Counted from the stretch's first letter, positions 4,611 through 13,771 are shown. The stretch is DNA of 33,252 nt from Acaricomes phytoseiuli DSM 14247 (GCF_000376245.1 NZ_AQXM01000041.1:1-33252), one strand, 5' to 3'. The notes: generated by a model from the letters alone, not told the origin. Made by a program: numbers and translations.

Positions 4611-5840
4611 ATGCGTGGTGGTGTTGTTCCCTATCGTGGAAGTGTGCACGCCGCGACAGCTTCTGCGTTCCGGGACGCATCTGCTGCTGTGTTCTTCTTT
4701 CGTGAGGGTTGGTGTCACCCTGTATCTGATGGTGTGTTGATGTCTCGTGAAGAGTATTCGGCGTGGGTTGACTGGGTGGATAGTGATACTGGTTTGCGCC
4801 GTGGCACTTCGAGGCATCGTATAAGAGTCGAGAAGGACACCGGTGCTGTGGTGGAGAGGGGCGCTTCTCCACGCTTCTTTGAGATGTCCTTGAATTGCGA
4901 TAAATCTTTGATAGTAGCTGCGCTTCTATCTACCGATGTAGCTACCGCTTTGATGTCTGCTCTCGAGCGGAGCGCAACTGTTTTGCGTTCGTATCTTTTC
5001 ACCTCTTCAACGACACGTGTTGGAGGCAGGGCAGGTCAACGAACTGTGCCGGTGGAGACGATGGAGTTCTGCCAGATCCCGGGAACTGAGAATCGTGATG
5101 GTGAACCATTCTGGTATATCCGTATGCAGATTGGTGCTCGAGTTTATGCGGAGAAGAAGTGGCGTGGCTTAGCAAGTAGTGTGTTGCTGCACCAGATCAA
5201 AACCTTCCACCATCTGAGCGAGTTGGTTCTTTCCTCCGATGAAGGTTTGCGCGAAGCCCTAGCGAAAGGTGGCTTCTTCTTTGATGCTGGGGGTTGCTCT
5301 GTTCCTGAGCTGAGAGAGCACGCGAAGCTCATCTCTGAGCGGTCAACCCAGATCGGCAAACTAGCTGCTCAGCTTGATCAGGAGGAACTGAGGGAGCACG
5401 CCACGAAAAACAAGAAGTACTTGTCTTCTCTTCGTGCATCTCGAGCACTGCGCTCAGGCAGTGCCGATAGGCCGGCACGAGTGACATCGTGGGTTGAGTT
5501 TTTCCGTGATGCCCAATTACCGACTTCAGGAACATCTCATCACATATCGTCTGCTGTCGGTTTCGCAGGTCTTGATATCGAGGCTTTAGCCCGTGAGAGT
5601 TTAGCTGCTATCTCAGCGAATCATTCTCAATTTAGTGTCGTGATGCTTCAGGCAGAGGTGGCTCACCAGCTGCGGCTTCTTGATCGAATACTTACTACCG
5701 TTGAGGTCATGGATGTTTACAAGATTGCAACTGGCGTAGCTCTTCGCGTCTGTGATTCAGTGCTCCCCATTGATGCCCAAGACACGGTCACTCTTGCTAC
5801 AAAGCATCTCACCGTTCCCGCCACCGGAGGCGTTCACTGA
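4611..5840 (+). CDS. Degenerate MobF relaxase-domain paralogue lacking catalytic residues
   Basis: The 409-residue product aligns along its first 250 or so residues with the relaxase domain of the next gene, sharing RGS at 9-11, SAWVDWVD, ASPRFFEM, NCDKSL and AEKKWRG. It lacks the helicase half. The active site is gone: the intact protein has Tyr18 and Tyr29-Tyr30, here Ser18 and Phe29-Phe30. The metal-binding triad His169/His180/His182 of TraA is here Gly158/Tyr169/Arg171, with the 11 and 2 residue spacing kept. The frame is intact, so it is not a simple pseudogene; a DNA-binding or regulatory role at oriT is my inference. The ATG at 4611 follows GAAAGG by 6 bases and is preferred over an upstream GTG. 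Its stop overlaps the traA start (TGATG), so the two are translationally coupled. Confidence 0.8.
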   Translation: MRGGVVPYRGSVHAATASAFRDASAAVFFFREGWCHPVSDGVLMSREEYSAWVDWVDSDTGLRRGTSRHRIRVEKDTGAVVERGASPRFFEMSLNCDKSLIVAALLSTDVATALMSALERSATVLRSYLFTSSTTRVGGRAGQRTVPVETMEFCQIPGTENRDGEPFWYIRMQIGARVYAEKKWRGLASSVLLHQIKTFHHLSELVLSSDEGLREALAKGGFFFDAGGCSVPELREHAKLISERSTQIGKLAAQLDQEELREHATKNKKYLSSLRASRALRSGSADRPARVTSWVEFFRDAQLPTSGTSHHISSAVGFAGLDIEALARESLAAISANHSQFSVVMLQAEVAHQLRLLDRILTTVEVMDVYKIATGVALRVCDSVLPIDAQDTVTLATKHLTVPATGGVH

Positions 5841-8800
5841 TGCAAGGGTCGATGGTGTTCTTTCGAGGCAGCGGCGCATCAGCGCGCGCTTATCTTGAAG
5901 CTGATCATCACCGGGCAGATGAGTACTACCTGGAAGAGCAAGGCCAGCTCGCGGAGCGCTTCGTCTACGGGCCGGACGGTGTTCTTGTTTCGACTGATTC
6001 GCTGGATGCTGATAAATATCAAGCGTGGGTGGATTGGGTGGACCCGGACACTGGCGAAGGCCGTGGGAAGCCGAAAGGTCAAGAGCGTTTGAACCAAGAT
6101 GATGGTTCGCTGAGGAAGCGTCCAGCATCTCCTCGGTTCGCTGAGATGACCGTCAATTGCGATAAGTCGCTGTCTGTTGCTGCTGCTTTGGATGAGCGGG
6201 TTTCCGCGGCACTTGACGAGGCGCAGAACCAGGCTGCTCAGGCGATGAATGAGTTTGTGGCGAAGAACTCGTACACTCGTGTTGGCCCTTTGGGCGCTCA
6301 ACGACTTGTAGCGGTCGAACGTATGGAAGCTGCCGCGATCATTCATAAAACATCTCGGGCAGGGGATCCGCACCGACACATCCATGTGCAGTGGAATTCC
6401 CGCGTTTTCGCTGAAGGTAAATGGCGTGGGGTATGGACGACACCGTTGTTGAAGCAGTCTCATGTGTTGAACGGTATTGGTGAGTCTGTCATACGTGGTC
6501 ACGTGGGCCTGCAAGCGGCTTTGAAAGAAGCTGGCTTCACCTTCGATGCCCAGTCCGGGAAAGTCGTTGAACTTCACGCTCACGCTCAGCTGTTATCCAA
6601 GCGTCGACAGCAAGTTCAAGCTAACCTTGCCACGATTGAAACTCAATGGAGGAAAGACCACGACGGGCGAGAGCCAACAAAAGAAGAACGAAAGCGTTTT
6701 GATTTCCAGGCCTGGGCTTTGGACAGGCCTAAGAAGCAGCACAAACAGCACCATGCCTCTGTCCAGGGCTGGGTTGCCGAGCTTCAAAGCGCCGGTTTAC
6801 AAACCAATAATTTCACTGGCGGCACCAAAGAAGAATTGAAAAGTCTTGATGACCTTGACCGGGCACAGATCGCGGCGGAAGCTATTGCCCGCTGCGAGGA
6901 AAAATCTTCGGCCTGGTCGCTCCATGATTTGCAAGCGAAGATCGCGAACCAGGTCGCCGAGGCCGGGGTGATCGCCTCGCAGGAGCAAATCAACTCTTTT
7001 GTTGAAGGCACCGCTGAGCAGGCGCAGGAATCGTGCCGTTCGATCAGTGATCCTCGCGATGGTCATATGCCTGATCACGTTCGGCATATGACTAGTGAAC
7101 GGGTGATCGCGGTTGAGGACGAGCTGCGTCACCGGTTCGCTGCACGGGCAGCAGTGAACGCTCCGCTAACCCTTGATGGTGCCGGGTTCGCGGGCACGAA
7201 CCTTGCCCACGCTCAGCGGCAAGCCGCGCAACTCATCGCTAGTAGCTCTGCCCTGGGTGTGGTCGAAGGTGCAGCAGGTTCGGGTAAAACAACACTTTTG
7301 AAGGAAGCAAAGGCTGTTCTCGACTCCCAAGGCAGGCAGCTCGTCGTTCTCTCCCCTACCCTCATGGGCGCCCAGGAAGCCGCCAAGTCGCTACAAGCCC
7401 CCGCTTTTGGTGTGCATAAACTCTTGCACGAGCACGGTTTTAGGTGGGATACCAACAACCGTTTCACCCGCCTAAAACCAGGCGAGACGGACCCGACAAC
7501 CGGTCGGCAATACCAAGGCCCAAAAAACGATTACCGGCTCGTTCCTGGTGCCCGTGTGGTCGTTGATGAGGCCGGCATGATCGATCAGGACACCGCTCTC
7601 GCTCTGACTCAGCTCGCTGACCAGTACGGGTGCGGGTTGGTGTTCATGGGCGACCGGGCACAGTTACCGGCAGTCGGTCGCGGCGGTGTCCTCGATAAAG
7701 CTTCGAAAATTACGCTCGACAGGGTTGATGTTGATGTCGTGCACCGCTTCACCGACAAAGCCTACGCTGAGCTGTCTTTACAGCTGCGTAACAGGGAAAA
7801 GCCCGCCGAGTTGTTCGACAAGCTCTACGCCGGCGGGCATGTGCGTATCCACGACAGTATCGAAGCCGGTGTGGAAGTCATGACCGAACGTGCCGCACAA
7901 ATTATTTACACCGGAGGCACCGTCGCTCTGGGAACACCGACCAATGAAGGTGCGGCAGAGATTAACCGGCACATGCAACAGGTCATGGCCGCTGCCGGGC
8001 GCACCCGTGAAGCCAAACACGAAGTAGTTGAGCGGGACGGTATTACATTGATGCACGGTGATGTCATCATGACCCGCAACAACGACACCCGCCTCGGGGT
8101 CGCGAACCGGGAAACTTACCTGGTGAAAAACACCCACCGTGACGGCTCGATCACGATCATCACCGCCGCCGGGGCGAAGGAAAGCATCCGTCTGCCAGCA
8201 GCGTATGTGGCCGAACACGTGCACCTGGGCTACGCCAGTACCGAATACGGCGAGCAAGGAGCGACCGAAACCGCCGGAGCAAACCTGCTCTCCGAGGCCT
8301 CCTCCCCCGGTGGTTTGTACGTCGGCCTCACCCGAGGAAAAGAAGAAAACACACTCCACATCGCCGCTAGCTCCTACAATGACGCGAAGAGCCAGTTCGT
8401 CGATGCGATGCACCGCGACAACGGTGACCTCGGTATAGAAAAAGCACGAACCGATCTCGCCCGTGAGATCGAGGGCCTGGACCTGTCCACACCACCAATC
8501 CCGGCAACCGTGCCAGAACACCTCACACAACCAGCACCAGCTCCGGGGCACGACCAGGAACCAGCACCCGTGCCCGGTTCTGTCCCGGAGCCGTCACTGA
8601 TGCCCGCTGGTCTTCGGCAAGCCAATACCCAGGCTGAACCGGCAACCGCACCAGTGGCTGCTAGTGCCCGTGGCCCGTATGCCTTGGAGGAGCCATACAA
8701 CCAACTCGTGCGGGAAAACCGGCTTGCCAGCGAGCAGCGCCGGTACGAGCGTAAACTCGCCTCGTTCGAGAACCGGCGTGCCCGGTACGAAACCGATCAC

Positions 8801-9412
8801 GGGCACTCCCCGGAAGCTTGGAAACCGTTATACGACCAAGCCCGCGCAGACCACGAAAAAGCCCAAAGGATGCTGTCCGTTATTGAGGCGAACGTCCAGG
8901 ACCGGGCGGAGCAGACCTACCGGACCGAACACGTCACCGCAGCCCAGAGGCTCAACACCGCCTACCAAGCAATGGGCCAGGCGAACATGTTCAGTAAGAA
9001 AGCCGCGACCCGCGACTACGAACAAGCCCGACAGCACTACCAAAACGCCTACGGCACAGCACCGACCGGTCACGTTCCGGCCGAACCGCCAAAACACGTC
9101 ATTGCCGCCGTCCGGGAACAAGCCCTCAAACAGGACAACCCCGACCTCGCGAAAGCCCGCGCTATCGAACACAACGCCGGGCAGAAACTCGCTGAAATCA
9201 AAGCACAAAAACCCCGGTGGATCACCGAAGACCGCCGCCCCCAACCCCCAACCCAAGGCACCCCGGCCCAAGAAGCCGCTAAAGACCGTGCCTACGCAGG
9301 ACGACTCGCCCAAGCTAAACGGCTCAGAAACGAGTACCGTAATGATGTCCGGGCAGCTTCAACACTCCATCCGACCCAGGCCCTACAGCGCGGTCATGAC
9401 AAAGACCGCTAA
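5840..9412 (+). CDS. traA: MobF-family conjugative relaxase-helicase TraA
   Basis: At 1190 residues this is a full-length TrwC/TraA-type relaxase fused to a RecD-like helicase. It would nick one strand at oriT, stay bound through a tyrosine and unwind the plasmid for transfer. Relaxase domain: Tyr18 and Tyr29-Tyr30 are candidate nucleophiles; NCDKSLSVAAAL is the family motif; His169, His180 and His182 (the last two in DPHRHIHVQ) form the metal-binding triad, with the same spacing as in TrwC. Helicase domain: Walker A VEGAAGSGKTT near residue 478, Walker B VVVDEAGM near 575, and LTRGKEENTLHI near 834. The last 280 residues are a Pro-rich linker and charged helices, likely for partner binding. 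Its start overlaps the stop of the degenerate paralogue. Confidence 0.95.
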   Translation: MQGSMVFFRGSGASARAYLEADHHRADEYYLEEQGQLAERFVYGPDGVLVSTDSLDADKYQAWVDWVDPDTGEGRGKPKGQERLNQDDGSLRKRPASPRFAEMTVNCDKSLSVAAALDERVSAALDEAQNQAAQAMNEFVAKNSYTRVGPLGAQRLVAVERMEAAAIIHKTSRAGDPHRHIHVQWNSRVFAEGKWRGVWTTPLLKQSHVLNGIGESVIRGHVGLQAALKEAGFTFDAQSGKVVELHAHAQLLSKRRQQVQANLATIETQWRKDHDGREPTKEERKRFDFQAWALDRPKKQHKQHHASVQGWVAELQSAGLQTNNFTGGTKEELKSLDDLDRAQIAAEAIARCEEKSSAWSLHDLQAKIANQVAEAGVIASQEQINSFVEGTAEQAQESCRSISDPRDGHMPDHVRHMTSERVIAVEDELRHRFAARAAVNAPLTLDGAGFAGTNLAHAQRQAAQLIASSSALGVVEGAAGSGKTTLLKEAKAVLDSQGRQLVVLSPTLMGAQEAAKSLQAPAFGVHKLLHEHGFRWDTNNRFTRLKPGETDPTTGRQYQGPKNDYRLVPGARVVVDEAGMIDQDTALALTQLADQYGCGLVFMGDRAQLPAVGRGGVLDKASKITLDRVDVDVVHRFTDKAYAELSLQLRNREKPAELFDKLYAGGHVRIHDSIEAGVEVMTERAAQIIYTGGTVALGTPTNEGAAEINRHMQQVMAAAGRTREAKHEVVERDGITLMHGDVIMTRNNDTRLGVANRETYLVKNTHRDGSITIITAAGAKESIRLPAAYVAEHVHLGYASTEYGEQGATETAGANLLSEASSPGGLYVGLTRGKEENTLHIAASSYNDAKSQFVDAMHRDNGDLGIEKARTDLAREIEGLDLSTPPIPATVPEHLTQPAPAPGHDQEPAPVPGSVPEPSLMPAGLRQANTQAEPATAPVAASARGPYALEEPYNQLVRENRLASEQRRYERKLASFENRRARYETDHGHSPEAWKPLYDQARADHEKAQRMLSVIEANVQDRAEQTYRTEHVTAAQRLNTAYQAMGQANMFSKKAATRDYEQARQHYQNAYGTAPTGHVPAEPPKHVIAAVREQALKQDNPDLAKARAIEHNAGQKLAEIKAQKPRWITEDRRPQPPTQGTPAQEAAKDRAYAGRLAQAKRLRNEYRNDVRAASTLHPTQALQRGHDKDR

Positions 9413-9422
9413 AGCTGGTTGA

Positions 9423-9444
9423 CTGCTGTGTTTTTCTACAGCAG
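9423..9444 (+). terminator. Hairpin after traA
   Basis: CTGCTGT (9423-9429) pairs with ACAGCAG (9438-9444) around an 8-base T-rich loop, 11 bases after the traA stop codon. There is no T-run after the stem, so it may be a weak terminator or a processing site. Confidence 0.4.
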
Positions 9445-9575
9445 GATCTAGGTAGGAGCACCGGGTTGTTGGTGTTTCTGGTGGTGTCCTTGCAATGGTG
9501 AAGGGCTTTTGAGCGCGGCATCGGGCGAGGGCTTAGTTCGTGAATCCTTGTCGAGACATTCATGAGGTGGTTTAC

Positions 9576-10499
9576 ATGGTCTATGCCGCTAGAGTTTCTG
9601 TTGCCGCGCTGGTGTCAGCGGCATTATTGGTCACTGGTCTTTCTTCTCCTGCTTCCGCAACATCGATGGACTCCGGCAATGTTCCGGAGCTGATTCAGCG
9701 GATAGCACCAGATCAAGGACAGGTTCTGAAAGGCGAAACAACACCGAGAGGAACGCAGTTTCGTTCTGGCCCGGCTTCAATCCAGGCACCTTCCGACCCG
9801 GTTTCGCCAGTTAAGGTTGCCGCTGGGGGTTCTGTGTTGAGTTTTTCTTTACCTCAAGAGTTAGACCTCAGCACCGGGTCTGTAGGCTCTGACGGCACAG
9901 TGGTCTATGAGGATAAAGACGCTCAAACAGATACAGCGGTTCAAGCCTTAGACGGCGGTTCCGTCCGGGTTCAGACCATTCTTCGCAGCCCTTCTTCTCC
10001 GCGCCAGTTCAGTTACCGTCTCAGCGAGGGATTCAGCCCTGTCATGGCCGAAGACGGTGCAGTGTGGGCTGTCGGATTTGATAATAATGACCAGTTCGCG
10101 GCGTATTCAATCAAAGAGGCCTGGGCTAAAGACGCAACAGGCAAGCCGGTACCGACCCGGTACGAAATTAGAGGTAACGATCTAGTCCAAGTCGTCTCCC
10201 CTACCCCGGACAGTGTGTACCCTATCGTGGCTGACCCGACGTGGGAATGGTACAACTTCGCGTACGGTGTCGGATTCAACAAAGCAGAAACCCGTGCCCT
10301 GGCTAACGCCGCAACCACCGGTGGGTTTTGCGGTGTTCTTGGCAGAGTTGCTTCTGGGATAGCCGCTGCGGCATGTGGTGTTGCTGCCGCGTACTTCTTT
10401 TTCCGGGCGCAGCAGATGGCTCAGCAGAATAAGTGCCTGTTCATCTCTGTTGCTCCAGTACCCTTAGGTGTTGAGTACATAAGCGCGAACTGCCGATAA
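9576..10499 (+). CDS. Secreted protein with a C-terminal four-cysteine domain
   Basis: The 307-residue product has a Sec signal peptide (MVYAARVSV, then a hydrophobic run ending near SSPASA). A beta-rich middle region ends in YPIVADPTWEW, followed by GFNKAETRALANAATTGGFC. The last 60 residues contain four cysteines (Cys-x14-Cys-x19-Cys-x18-Cys) around an Ala/Gly-rich hydrophobic stretch, NKC preceding the third. I recall similar VADPTW-plus-cysteine tails in many uncharacterised actinobacterial secreted proteins. The same tail plan is seen at 1462-2025. The ATG at 9576 has a ribosome binding site (GAGGTGG, 5 bases away) and leads straight into the signal peptide, so the GTG at 9540 was rejected. 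The next gene encodes a small membrane protein. Confidence 0.8.
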   Translation: MVYAARVSVAALVSAALLVTGLSSPASATSMDSGNVPELIQRIAPDQGQVLKGETTPRGTQFRSGPASIQAPSDPVSPVKVAAGGSVLSFSLPQELDLSTGSVGSDGTVVYEDKDAQTDTAVQALDGGSVRVQTILRSPSSPRQFSYRLSEGFSPVMAEDGAVWAVGFDNNDQFAAYSIKEAWAKDATGKPVPTRYEIRGNDLVQVVSPTPDSVYPIVADPTWEWYNFAYGVGFNKAETRALANAATTGGFCGVLGRVASGIAAAACGVAAAYFFFRAQQMAQQNKCLFISVAPVPLGVEYISANCR

Positions 10500-10545
10500 A
10501 CAGTACATGTTCTAACGTATCTGCCTGCTCAGGAGGTTAAGAGTT

Positions 10546-10893
10546 ATGCTCTACGTCGTATTAGGAATCTGCGTGGGTGTCATCTTCGCCGCTTCCAGAG
10601 TCCCTAAAACACAGTGGGGCACTTCGATCGTCGGAATCGTGCTCCTAGTCCTGACGCTCTTCGGGTTCCAAGAAATGAAGCTAATTAGCTTTGGCGAATC
10701 TCTCTTGCTCTTAGCCAGCACCATTATTTCCACCTCTCTTTACGCGGGGGTGCTATGGAAACAAGAAAACCTCGACCCCTCAGTGACGGTATGGGGCTGG
10801 GCCTGGCGAGACTTCATCCGCCCCAGCTTCGCCCGAGACATCTACAAACAACAGAACACCGATACTGACAAAAAAGACCAGATCAACCTTTAA
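10546..10893 (+). CDS. Small membrane protein following the secreted four-cysteine protein
   Basis: The 115-residue product has three predicted membrane segments (about residues 2-17, 26-43 and 50-70) and a hydrophilic C-terminal third ending in a Lys/Asp-rich tail. A strong ribosome binding site, AGGAGG, ends 9 bases before the ATG. It follows the secreted-protein gene by 46 bases in the same direction, so both are probably on one transcript. No family is recognised. By position it could protect the producer from, or help export, the secreted partner; this is inference from gene order only. Confidence 0.7.
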   Translation: MLYVVLGICVGVIFAASRVPKTQWGTSIVGIVLLVLTLFGFQEMKLISFGESLLLLASTIISTSLYAGVLWKQENLDPSVTVWGWAWRDFIRPSFARDIYKQQNTDTDKKDQINL

Positions 10894-10930
10894 AATCTGT
10901 TGCAGGCCTCAAATGACACATATTGATAGT

Positions 10931-11278
10931 TCAGCCTAGCGTGACAGGTTTGGTGAATGTTGACCATTGATTGCTACTTTGTTCGCTGTGGTGCTGGGCC
11001 GTACACGAAGCTAGGGGGCCGTGTTCTTTAGCGGTGATGATCGGCATGTGGTGATCGAGGTAGTACCGGTACCAGGTGTTGACCGTGATGTTATCTTCAT
11101 CGTTGCCGATGTTCTGCCATCCGTCGCAGAGGTCTTGTATCCGGTTCACAACTTCGGTGTGGAGCCACCATTTCTGGCACCAGGAGGAATCCCGGTGCCG
11201 GTCTTCCCACACCGGGATAAGTACAGTGGTGACGAACTCGGCTAGTTCCTCATCGAATTCTTTCAACGGCTCTATCAT
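10931..11278 (-). CDS. DUF4913-like protein
   Basis: The 115-residue protein resembles the actinobacterial DUF4913 group, found on plasmids and integrative elements and of unknown function. The pattern is VLIPVWEDRHRDSSWCQKWW, then HTEVVNRIQDLCDGW, then YRYYLDHHMPIITAKEHGPL and a nearby Cys. Trp and His spacing around WCQKWWLH and the DHHMP motif are the characteristic features. It is the last gene of the transfer operon; its ATG overlaps the stop of the coupling-protein gene (ATGA), implying co-translation and a transfer-related role. Confidence 0.75.
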   Translation of the reverse strand: MIEPLKEFDEELAEFVTTVLIPVWEDRHRDSSWCQKWWLHTEVVNRIQDLCDGWQNIGNDEDNITVNTWYRYYLDHHMPIITAKEHGPLASCTAQHHSEQSSNQWSTFTKPVTLG

Positions 11279-13032
11279 GAGATGGCTGCTTTCGCTTCAG
11301 AGGAACTTTCTGGTGTAGCCACCGGTTCAGTGACTGGTATTTTGGAGGCGGATTTCACTAGTTTTTTCAGTGCCCGGTCCTTATACCAGGGTAGAGACAT
11401 TGCCAGGGTGGGCCTGGACTGTCCGGCGAGGATGATCATTCGATCACCTGGAACTGAGGCCAAGTCGGAGACGGATAGGATCGAGTCGGTCTTGGTTTGG
11501 TATGAGGTGGATTTGCCTTGGCTTCCGTAAGAGACGACCGCTTCTTTGTATTCATAGGTTCCCACCAGCTTTTCCAAATCCGACAGAAACTGCGGTGATA
11601 CCGCGTTACCGCCGTAAATGCGCACGTTCGCCGCTGACCACATCTTCGCCATCCCGCCCCGCCCCCAGACTTCTTCACCTTGTTCGTAGGACTGGAGCAA
11701 CACCATCGGCAGAATTCCTTTCGACCCGTAGTGGGAGTACTTCTCCGGTAAGTCTTTGATCCGGCAAATGTTCGCTGCTTCATCGAGCACTGCTAGCAAC
11801 GGCACCGGTAACCGGCCCGTGCCTGTTCCTGCGGCAACGATCTCGGCGGCGTTGAACACTGCTTTTGTTAACGCCGCGATCACCGGACCGGCAGTGCCTG
11901 AACCTTCCTGAGAGAGCAGGAACAAGGTATCGGTGGTGGAAGCGGCGAACTCTGACGGAACGAACTCCTTTTTGCCGGGGCCAGGGGTCAACCATTCAAG
12001 CAACGATTTCGACTGAAGAAAGCCAACGATACGCCGGGCCTCAGAAAAGATAATCCCACGTGTTTTATCTGTTATTTTTTGTGTCTCGGCAACACGGGCT
12101 GCCAAGCCGGATTCCCCGTGTCGGGTTAGGATGTCTGCCGGTTCCTGATTCAACGGTGAATTAACCCACTGGAATACCGTGTCCATGTACTGTCCCGACA
12201 ACGCCGCAGCCAACAAGTAGTCCGCGACAACGGTGAGACCGGCAGGGGCGAAATAGCCGTCACTGCGCGCATCAACGGAGCTGGTCGCGTCATCAAAAAT
12301 CTTCGCTAACGCCTCTGCGTCCTCGATACAGTGCACAGTTGAGAGGGGATTGAAAAACATTGCCGGGCAAGCACCGGTCCCGGTGATGCGTTGCGGATCG
12401 AATAAGAACACCTGGCCAGTTTTCCTACGCGCTTTGGCGCAGACTTGGAAAAGCTCAGGCTTGTTCTCCGTCACTAGCACCGCCCCAAGAGCCTGCAAAA
12501 TCGCCGGAATCGCCCTTGAGGTGGATTTCCCGGCCCGAGGCCCGCGAATATCCACACAGGTGTCCTCGAACGACTGAAATAACAACGCACCTGAGGGGAT
12601 ATGCCGAGCCAGGAGAACTCCCGGATACTTGGTGTCCGGGATGCCTAACCGTGCCGCTTTTTTCGCTACTGCTTTCCGCGTCAAAGGTTCGATCTGCCGT
12701 CCCCGACCCATATACCGGGCGGCACGGTCAATCTCGCGTCTCTGAGGCCGGGTCAACGCTACGGCCCCCCAGATAGTGAGAGCCGCCAATAACGGTAGAC
12801 CGAACCATAGTAAGACTGCCCAGGTATTCGCCTCTGTCCAGGGCCGGACACCGCTACTCATCTCGTAGAGCACCGATAGTGTGCTCTGCGGTGAGTTCTC
12901 ATACCCGCGACCGGCCCACTTCTCCCCCAGCGGCAGGACTGCCATGAAAAACACGACGGCAGCCACCACCACCAACAAGAACCCGATCAACGGGCCTGTG
13001 TTGTTCTGCCGGCGGCGGGTGACAGCGCTCAT
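11275..13032 (-). CDS. traG: VirD4/TraG-type conjugative coupling protein
   Basis: The 585-residue ATPase links the relaxosome to the secretion channel and drives DNA through the membrane. It has two N-terminal membrane segments (about 14-34 and 71-94), a Walker A motif GPRAGKST at 164-171, and a Walker B region LLAVLDEAANI near residue 400. After that come SKGILPMVLLQSYEQGEEVW and the TraM-recognition-type region ANVRIYGGNAVSPQFLSDLE. The length is normal for the family. It overlaps its neighbours on both sides by ATGA junctions, so it is part of one long translationally coupled operon. Confidence 0.92.
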   Translation of the reverse strand: MSAVTRRRQNNTGPLIGFLLVVVAAVVFFMAVLPLGEKWAGRGYENSPQSTLSVLYEMSSGVRPWTEANTWAVLLWFGLPLLAALTIWGAVALTRPQRREIDRAARYMGRGRQIEPLTRKAVAKKAARLGIPDTKYPGVLLARHIPSGALLFQSFEDTCVDIRGPRAGKSTSRAIPAILQALGAVLVTENKPELFQVCAKARRKTGQVFLFDPQRITGTGACPAMFFNPLSTVHCIEDAEALAKIFDDATSSVDARSDGYFAPAGLTVVADYLLAAALSGQYMDTVFQWVNSPLNQEPADILTRHGESGLAARVAETQKITDKTRGIIFSEARRIVGFLQSKSLLEWLTPGPGKKEFVPSEFAASTTDTLFLLSQEGSGTAGPVIAALTKAVFNAAEIVAAGTGTGRLPVPLLAVLDEAANICRIKDLPEKYSHYGSKGILPMVLLQSYEQGEEVWGRGGMAKMWSAANVRIYGGNAVSPQFLSDLEKLVGTYEYKEAVVSYGSQGKSTSYQTKTDSILSVSDLASVPGDRMIILAGQSRPTLAMSLPWYKDRALKKLVKSASKIPVTEPVATPESSSEAKAAIS

Positions 13033-13517
13033 GCCGGAGCCTCTTTAGGCGTCCACGTATGAGGGTTTTCCTCGCCGGAATCATCCAAAAGCTCAGGCAG
13101 CTCATTTACGCTCGCTTCGCGGTTATCGAGCCACCAGCCGCAGCGGGTGATCGCCTTAGCTGGTTCGAGAATATTGTTCTCAAACCAGGTCTCGGTCTCC
13201 TTGCCCGCTTCAACAAGCTCGTAGGCCTCACGGATCAGCTCAGCCCGGATCTGCCGCGCCCAGGGTAAAACCTTCGGGCGCTGCTTCTGAGTCGCTTCCA
13301 GCTCCGGTAGCCCCAGCTGCTCCTCAGTCTCAGCCGTAGCCTGTTCTTGCCGGGCTTTCTCCTCTTCCGAAATTCCACCGGTTTTGCCGCATTCCCAGCA
13401 CGGTTTGCCAGCCAGCCACGCCGCTAAACCAGCACGCTTACCTGCCGGTTTTTTGCTGAGGTCGTGTTCTTGGCTGTGCCCGCACTCGTGCTCGACAGAA
13501 TAAAGAGTTTTCGCCAT
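13029..13517 (-). CDS. Zinc-ribbon-like protein of the transfer operon
   Basis: The 162-residue protein begins with a probable metal site: VEHECGHSQEHDL followed by WLAGKPCWECG, with Cys and His spaced as in small zinc-ribbon proteins of phages and plasmids. A charged Glu/Gln-rich helix follows, then a helical C-terminal region containing ITRCGWWLDN. The function is unknown. Its stop overlaps the ATG of the coupling-protein gene, and it lies two bases after the RHH-protein stop, so it is embedded in the transfer operon. It may be an adaptor acting with the coupling protein, which is inference. Confidence 0.7.
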   Translation of the reverse strand: MAKTLYSVEHECGHSQEHDLSKKPAGKRAGLAAWLAGKPCWECGKTGGISEEEKARQEQATAETEEQLGLPELEATQKQRPKVLPWARQIRAELIREAYELVEAGKETETWFENNILEPAKAITRCGWWLDNREASVNELPELLDDSGEENPHTWTPKEAPA

Positions 13518-13519
13518 GA

Positions 13520-13771
13520 CTATTTCCCTTCCACATTGTTTCTTTGGTCGATGCGGTTACTGATCCAGGTCAGTACGGCTTCTCGGAGTAGATCGGTTTG
13601 ATATACCCCGGAGATCGCCGCTTCGGTGCGGATCGCTTCGACGAGCACGGGCGGTGCTGAGAGGTGAAAATTTCGGTGGGAAACCTTCGCTTCCATTTGC
13701 GCCTCGTACGCGGCTACTAGGTCCGTTCCGGTGTCGTGTACGTGTTCACGGGTCAATGACGTGCTGTTCAT
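13520..13771 (-). CDS. Ribbon-helix-helix-like small protein
   Basis: The 83-residue product has a CopG/Arc-like segment: a strand around HRNFHLSAPP, a first helix VLVEAIRTEAAISG and a second helix YQTDLLREAVLTWISN. Such proteins bind DNA as dimers and often serve as relaxosome accessories or operon repressors. The ATG at 13771 overlaps the stop of the VirB4-like gene (ATGA), which is why I prefer it to the start seven codons earlier. Its place between VirB4 and the coupling protein suits a transfer-related DNA-binding role. Confidence 0.65.
   Translation of the reverse strand: MNSTSLTREHVHDTGTDLVAAYEAQMEAKVSHRNFHLSAPPVLVEAIRTEAAISGVYQTDLLREAVLTWISNRIDQRNNVEGK

Noticed and set aside
7778-8551. 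Long open frame on the minus strand (257 codons)
   Set aside because: It lies entirely inside traA, antisense to the helicase domain, and has a shadow composition rich in Cys, Val and Gly with no family resemblance.
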